DNA of 64,000 nucleotides. It comes from Laspinema olomoucense D3b (GTDB lineage: Bacteria > Cyanobacteriota > Cyanobacteriia > Cyanobacteriales > Laspinemataceae). A program made the translations under genes and the position numbers. Positions 59,402 to 64,000 of this stretch are shown here, piece after piece. Numbering within the stretch: position 1 is the stretch's first letter; the number at the start of each line of letters is the position of its first letter. The notes below the pieces were generated by a model. That model did no database searches. It had not been told where the DNA came from and saw only the letters and a program-made list of their open reading frames with translations. Location of the stretch: assembly GCF_025370785.1 (NCBI RefSeq), contig NZ_JAMXFA010000010.1, positions 1 through 64,000 on the forward strand, in the 5' to 3' direction.

Positions 59402-59727
59402 AAAACTCAACACCAAATGGAACCAAACAATGAAAGTTTTCCTCTGATTTAAGCTGCCCCTACTATAGCCCCGGTTTTTCCTCGCCACGGCTTTAGTTTA
59501 GGGTAGGCGATCGCCTGGAGGGACCCCTAAAATACTCCCTCTGTATCATTAATCCACAACCCGATCAAGGAGCAACCTACTCTATGGTTATCCAATGCCT
59601 CCCTCCATTTTCCCGGTTTCTCCGTTGGCCAATTCCCCGGACTCCTGGCGATCGTCCGGTGGGTCACTCAGGATGCTGCTCAAATCCAAAGTGCCTCCTT
59701 CCTCCCCACTGTTTCCCTCTGAGGGAA

Positions 59728-60447
59728 TTAACCCCAGGCTGGATGAGTGAGCAACTTTTCGATGACTCGAACGCCACGCAATTGATTAGATAAAGGCAAA
59801 TGGCCTCGGGGAGCGGTTAAATTCCAGGTGAATTCCCCCGGATATCTCGTCCAAGTATTGCCACTTTTCCAGCCAATTTTAGGCCAGAGTTTGTCCCAAT
59901 TTTTCCCAACTCCCAGCCAAATTTCCCGCTGGACAGACAGGCCAAATTTTCCCTCGGAATAAACCTGCCAAAGCCGATCTAGAGTTTGGAGGTCTTCCGG
60001 GGGAAATTTATCAATCTCGGTGAAATACAACCATTTTCTTTCCACTGCTTTGGGTCCGGCCAGTTCGCACAATTTTTGCATACTCAGGCGATCTGCCGCT
60101 TGATAATCCTGTTTTGCCAGCAGTTCTTGCACTTGAGAATAATCAATGCCGCGCAATGATTGTAGGGAAACTACGCCATTAGGATAGGCAGTTCCCAAAA
60201 AATCTGCAATCCCTGGAGAATCGCTGGACAGCAATAATTGATAGATTTTTCCATCGATGAAATTGACTGAACCTGGCTGACGCTCTTGCAAAAATTGCTT
60301 TAATATAATTAAGCCCGCTTCCCCCGTTCCCGCAATCTGTTCTATCAGTTGAAGCTGATTTTTTTCGGAGGCGGTTTTTAATTGGGATTCAAGGTCTGCT
60401 AAATTTGCGGAAGTTTCCGATAGGGATGATGTTGTTGGTTCACTCAT
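59728..60447 (-). CDS. gun4: GUN4-domain protein, regulator of Mg-chelatase
   Basis: Binds protoporphyrin IX and Mg-protoporphyrin IX and stimulates Mg-chelatase, the first chlorophyll-specific step. The N-terminal helical repeat domain (about 15-85) is followed by the GUN4 core (about 100-230): DYSQVQELLAKQDYQAADRLSMQKLCELAG, a FPPEDLQTLDRLWQ segment, FGLSVQREIW, WTRYPGEFTWNLTAPRGHLP. At 239 residues it resembles Synechocystis Gun4 (233 residues). ATG 60447 starts MSEPTTSSLSE. No chelatase genes are adjacent. Confidence 0.93.
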   Translation of the reverse strand: MSEPTTSSLSETSANLADLESQLKTASEKNQLQLIEQIAGTGEAGLIILKQFLQERQPGSVNFIDGKIYQLLLSSDSPGIADFLGTAYPNGVVSLQSLRGIDYSQVQELLAKQDYQAADRLSMQKLCELAGPKAVERKWLYFTEIDKFPPEDLQTLDRLWQVYSEGKFGLSVQREIWLGVGKNWDKLWPKIGWKSGNTWTRYPGEFTWNLTAPRGHLPLSNQLRGVRVIEKLLTHPAWG

Positions 60448-60687
60448 ACATAATTGGTGGATATCGAATTAACAAACAGGTATTTTACTGGATCTAAAAG
60501 TAGGAGGCTTTAATGGGTTTAACCAGTAACTTCCTGGGGCATTAATTCTTTAATCCGAATAAAAAAACATAGAAGTTAAGAAAAACTGCTCCGGTTAACG
60601 CGAACAGTGCAGGACATCCCTGCCCCCTTTAAGGACAAGTGACTTCCGGTGGGGGTGATGGACTTGAACATCAGGGTGCTGTTCAGG

Positions 60688-61176
60688 TTAGGGCTTGAGA
60701 ATAGAAAGAATTATACCAGTAGTGGAGGTCGGAACTTCAATTTTACAAAGTTCGATGTGGCCCCCATAGCTTTGCACTGTTGGGGCTTCGGGTAGACTCT
60801 CTACGGTCCAGTCTCCGCCTTTAACGTAGATATCAGGCTGGAGGGCCTCCAGGAGGGTGATGGCGGTGGGTTCGTTAAAAATAATCACCCCATCTACGGG
60901 TTTTAAGGCGCAAAGCACTTCGGCCCTTTGGATTTCTGGGATAATGGGTCGGGGGGGCATCCCGGATTGGGCGGGTTTGATGGTTTGGACGGAGCGATCG
61001 CTATTCAGACCCACCACCAGGGTCTGGCCCAAGGATTTGGCGGTTTGAAGGTAGCGAACATGACCCACATGAAGCAGATCGAAACAGCCATTGGTAAAGA
61101 CCAAGGGCCGCCACTGTTCAGGGTGAGCGGCGATCGCTTCAACTAGGGTAGAAATCGTGTAAAGACCAGAAATCAT
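60688..61176 (-). CDS. RfaE2/HldE-C-like adenylyltransferase
   Basis: A nucleotidyltransferase of the cytidylyltransferase-like fold, 162 residues. The nucleotide motif is TNGCFDLLHVGHVRYL (about residues 27-42) with HxGH, and the second conserved region is DIYVKGGDW. It resembles the ADP-heptose synthase domain (RfaE2). In cyanobacteria lacking classical heptose LPS genes nearby, the sugar substrate is uncertain. ATG 61176. It lies 57 bases from the regulator gene on the same strand and may be co-transcribed with it. Confidence 0.88.
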   Translation of the reverse strand: MISGLYTISTLVEAIAAHPEQWRPLVFTNGCFDLLHVGHVRYLQTAKSLGQTLVVGLNSDRSVQTIKPAQSGMPPRPIIPEIQRAEVLCALKPVDGVIIFNEPTAITLLEALQPDIYVKGGDWTVESLPEAPTVQSYGGHIELCKIEVPTSTTGIILSILKP

Positions 61177-61233
61177 GGGTTATTCTAAAACAGCAAACAG
61201 CAGCAATTTGATACCCTCGGGTTCCCCTAAAAC

Positions 61234-61980
61234 CTAGTTCGCTTCAGGTTCACTTCCCGGTCGATATCCATGTTCAAAGGCAAAACGCACCAGTTGGGAG
61301 CGATTTTCTAATCCCAATTTACTCAGAATTCGACTCAGATGAGTCTGTACTGTCCGGGGACTAATCACTAAACGCGTTGCAATTTGTTTATTGGGATGGC
61401 CTTGAATCACTTCCCAAAAGACTCGCGCTTCCGCAGGGGTCAGAGGCAGGGGTTCTGGCTGCATCGGACTCAGGTCCTCGGACTCAACCCGGTGGCGATG
61501 CCACCCATCTGCGGGATCGTGAATCGGTTGCACCGACTCTTCCTCAGTGCTAGGGGGGGAAGTCTGGGGGGTAAACTGCTGCATCAACCGGATCATTTCG
61601 GCATGAATCCGTCGCGATCGCTCTAATTGGGCCTCGATTTTCGCCACTAACTCTAACGGTTCAAACGGTTTAATCAAGTAATCATCAGCCCCGATCGCGT
61701 GACCTTCTATGCGATCGTCCAGTTCTCCCTTGCTCGATAGAAAGATAAACGGAACCAACTTCCCCGCCGGATTCGTGCGCAGACGCCGACAAAATTCAAA
61801 TCCGTCCATCAACGGCATCATCACGTCTGATACCACCAAATCTGGTGGATCCCGCTTGAACAGGTTTAAGGCTTCCACTCCTGAATCTGCTTCTTCCACT
61901 ACAAATCCCTGCTTTTCCAAATGCCGCTTCAGCATCATTCGCAGGGTTTTATCATCATCAACCACTAAAATTCGTTTCAT
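61234..61980 (-). CDS. Response regulator with LuxR-type HTH output
   Basis: A 248-residue transcription regulator. The receiver domain is residues 1-120 (VVDDDKT, phospho-acceptor Asp in LVVSDVMMPLMDGFEF, Lys in LIKPFEPLEL). A Gln/Pro/Ser-rich linker follows (about 130-180). The C-terminal LuxR/NarL HTH is about 182-240: LTPAEARVFWEVIQGHPNKQIATRLVIS then RTVQTHLSRILSKLGLENRSQL. The layout recalls the Ycf29/Rre1 group of cyanobacteria and red-algal plastids, but this assignment is uncertain. No cognate kinase is adjacent. ATG 61980. Confidence 0.92.
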   Translation of the reverse strand: MKRILVVDDDKTLRMMLKRHLEKQGFVVEEADSGVEALNLFKRDPPDLVVSDVMMPLMDGFEFCRRLRTNPAGKLVPFIFLSSKGELDDRIEGHAIGADDYLIKPFEPLELVAKIEAQLERSRRIHAEMIRLMQQFTPQTSPPSTEEESVQPIHDPADGWHRHRVESEDLSPMQPEPLPLTPAEARVFWEVIQGHPNKQIATRLVISPRTVQTHLSRILSKLGLENRSQLVRFAFEHGYRPGSEPEAN

Positions 61981-62843
61981 CTGTGTGAGCCGCTACACCT
62001 AAGTTGCTGCTGGGTATCATCAGATAGGCTGACAGGTTTTGCTTGGATCATTCTATTCGCGCTCATCTTAGGGGCTCCTGGGTGCATCTGTTCCAAGTCA
62101 GTCATGAAGTTGCCTCCGCCGGACCCCCCGCACAAAGCGGTAATTGCCCTTAACCCTACAGACCTGCTCGTTTGCCTTGGGACTCACGAGTGACTCAGTT
62201 CCCTTCCATAGTGATTTAGAGATACCCTCGAACCGATAACTAGGGTCATAAAGTGTTTGCTACAGGTCATCCTTAATTTTAGAATGTTCTTGTAGCAACT
62301 TGCCTCAAAGGTGGCAGTTAGGATCACAACAATCAGCGATCGCATCCTGAACAATGAGGGATTTTAACCCAGGACGTCTCTAAATGCAACTTCTCTGATA
62401 TTGCCTAAATCCATTTTAACTGATTCCATCCCTACTCGGCTCAGATTGGATCTGATAGGTTTTTTCCTATCCTACATTGGGTTGAAGCGTGATCCAAATT
62501 TGGCAATAAGCTGGAATTCTATTCTAACAGTAAATTATCGGTATATAAATGACCAAGACTCCCTTTTTCATCCTTTAATAATATTCAATACCCCAAATCA
62601 AGGTCATCAATGAGGAGAATCTGATGGTCTTTAAAAGCATCAAGAGCGCGGCTACAGTCAAGCTCTGAACCGGAGTTTTTCCTCCGAGGAGTGGGTTCTG
62701 AAACCGCTCCTTTAAATGGGGTAAAATTTAATATAATATTGAGGGGGATTGCTGGAGTTTCAATAGGCTTTCTCCCGGGAGAGGCTGGGAACAAAAATAA
62801 AAGAAATTCACTTATTTGTGTTCCCCGCCTTTGTTCGGAAAAA
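61981..62843. other. Spacer without a recognised gene
   Basis: Open frames here are short and not protein-like. A TATAAAT box near 62540 and a small CGGAG/CTCCG hairpin near 62671 are the only motifs noted. The left end should contain the promoter of the REC-LuxR gene. Confidence 0.4.
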
Positions 62844-64000
62844 TTACAAAATAACCGTAGGGGGATTGGGCACTAATCCGGAAATTTTTCCACCGATCAT
62901 TGCCGACTGGTAATCAAACATTGTCCCCCCATATTGCATTAACACTTGCATCAGTTCCATTTCTGCACGGCGGGGTAACATGGTTTTCCAGGCTTTCAAG
63001 GCTTCCAAAATGGTAGAGCCATTAAACGAGGCTCCACTGCGATGGGCAGCAACTTCCTGATTCTCTCCTCGCCAATTTTTGGGAACATAACCGAGGGGAA
63101 TTAACATGGATGTTTCCACTTTTTCGAGTAATAATCCCAGGCGTTTAAACCGTTGAACCTCGAAGTGGGTGGGGTGATTTTCTACCCACTGTTTGACGAT
63201 GCGATCGCTGAGCACTTCGGTTTTTAGGCGTTGGATCGCGGCAAACAGGGATTGACTGGAATCTTTGACGCAGGATGTAGCAGGAGTCACCACCGAGGCC
63301 CCGTTTCCGGGTCCGGTGCGATATCGGCTTTCCATGAAGGCGAGTTCCTGGAGGATGGTTTGCAGGGGGTCAAAGCGGCGATCGCCAAATTGATAGGGGA
63401 CGGTGAGTTCGGGAATGCGAATGACTACATCGGAAACCGGCACTGTGTACATCCACCCCCGCTTGAAACTCCCCATATAGGAGTGCCAGCGATGAGCACC
63501 GGCGATCACGCCTTCGCGGTTATGTCCATATACTTGGCGATATACTAAATCAAAGCGTAAATTCCCCGTAAATTCATCGGCAATGACTTGGGCAAACCCA
63601 AAGGCAAAATGTCCCGGGACCAAACCTAGGATAGCGCGATCGCCCCGTTCTCCTCCACGCCAGCCGAAGGTATGCACCACCAAGCCTACATCCCCTTTAT
63701 ACCACAATTCTCGGGTGCGTTTTTGCATCAAATCCGGCGATCGGTGGTTACCATAGAGGATACCGCCATTGTTATCCACCAGAGTGCGTTCCATGCGATG
63801 CAAGGGAATTTGTTCCCACTTGGATTCTACAAAGTGCTGACGAGTTTCCTCCCGTCCACTTAACATCCGTGTTGGCGCCAGGGAAAGGGCTGCTGCGGGT
63901 TCGATCGCCGCGACGATAAACAATCCCTCGGGATTGTGAGTCCCATAAATATACCATCCCTCGCTATTGAGGGGAGAGGCTTCAATATCTACAATAGAAC
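62844..64000 (-). CDS. Unrecognised protein, C-terminal part; gene continues past the window edge
   Basis: The frame is open from the stop at 62844 to the last base, so the start lies outside; at least 385 residues are visible. Segments such as WYIYGTHNPEGLFIVAAIEPAAAL, LVDNNGGILYGNHRSPDLM and RFDLVYRQVYGHNREGVI suggest a beta-rich soluble fold. The visible part contains no clear membrane helix. I do not know the family name; it resembles, from memory, the large N-terminal region of some long cyanobacterial proteins, but I cannot confirm that. The C-terminus (LVPNPPTVIL) has no anchor or sorting signal. Its internal Met or Leu codons should not be taken as starts. Confidence 0.6.
   Translation of the reverse strand, partial: SIVDIEASPLNSEGWYIYGTHNPEGLFIVAAIEPAAALSLAPTRMLSGREETRQHFVESKWEQIPLHRMERTLVDNNGGILYGNHRSPDLMQKRTRELWYKGDVGLVVHTFGWRGGERGDRAILGLVPGHFAFGFAQVIADEFTGNLRFDLVYRQVYGHNREGVIAGAHRWHSYMGSFKRGWMYTVPVSDVVIRIPELTVPYQFGDRRFDPLQTILQELAFMESRYRTGPGNGASVVTPATSCVKDSSQSLFAAIQRLKTEVLSDRIVKQWVENHPTHFEVQRFKRLGLLLEKVETSMLIPLGYVPKNWRGENQEVAAHRSGASFNGSTILEALKAWKTMLPRRAEMELMQVLMQYGGTMFDYQSAMIGGKISGLVPNPPTVIL

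Overview
The window looks like chromosome from a filamentous, oxygenic cyanobacterium, probably of the Oscillatoriales group. The evidence is a complete phycocyanin operon (cpcBACDEF), the carotenoid pair crtP-crtB, a GUN4 protein, an IctB-type membrane protein, a cyanobacterial RNase P RNA, and HIP1 palindromes (GCGATCGC) scattered through genes and spacers. No rRNA, phage, conjugative or CRISPR features were seen. The genus is inference only.

Layout. 0.2-2 kb: a two-gene type II restriction-modification operon. 2.3-7.6 kb: two large sensor kinases on the minus strand. 8-11.4 kb: a dnaK-dnaJ chaperone operon whose DnaK has an unusual repetitive acidic tail. 11.6-16.3 kb: a MITE-like element, a small winged-helix protein, a VanW protein, an orphan C5 cytosine methyltransferase and a CheY-like regulator. 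17.4-19.9 kb: crtP-crtB, with a possible RpaB (HLR1) site at the promoter and a clear terminator. 20.3-30.1 kb: an EAL protein, an RRM RNA-binding protein, a membrane M48 peptidase homologue that appears to have lost zinc ligands, a tandem DUF4870 pair, a bestrophin-like channel and a Ser/Thr kinase with WD40 repeats. 31-37.4 kb: a long non-coding leader, then the cpc operon with a hairpin between cpcA and cpcC and a repeat cluster between cpcE and cpcF. 37.4-46.6 kb: a small membrane protein, a methyltransferase, tRNA-Thr(TGT), icd, a PEP-CTERM surface protein, a NrdG-like radical SAM protein, a REC-PP2C phosphatase convergent with a STAS protein, and aspS. 46.8-64 kb: a third PAS kinase, CorA, TenA, two conserved small or membrane proteins, rnpB and rnc, an oxidoreductase, a Cache kinase, IctB, GUN4, an RfaE2-like nucleotidyltransferase, a REC-LuxR regulator and a truncated unrecognised gene at the right edge.

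How the genes fit together. The main metabolic theme is photosynthesis: antenna protein, linkers and chromophore lyases (cpc), carotenoid entry steps (crtB, crtP), chlorophyll control (GUN4), and possibly thylakoid-linked proteostasis and mRNA handling (the DnaK3-type chaperone and the RRM protein). The second theme is signalling: four histidine kinases, three receiver-domain proteins, one Ser/Thr kinase, one EAL protein and one phosphatase/STAS partner-switch pair. No single operon stands out as a certain new system. The best leads are the zinc-ligand-less M48/TPR membrane protein, the unassigned restriction enzyme, the repeat cluster inside the cpc operon, the HLR1-like site at crtP, and the NrdG-like activase with no reductase nearby. 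All function calls come from reading the sequence; no database search was run.
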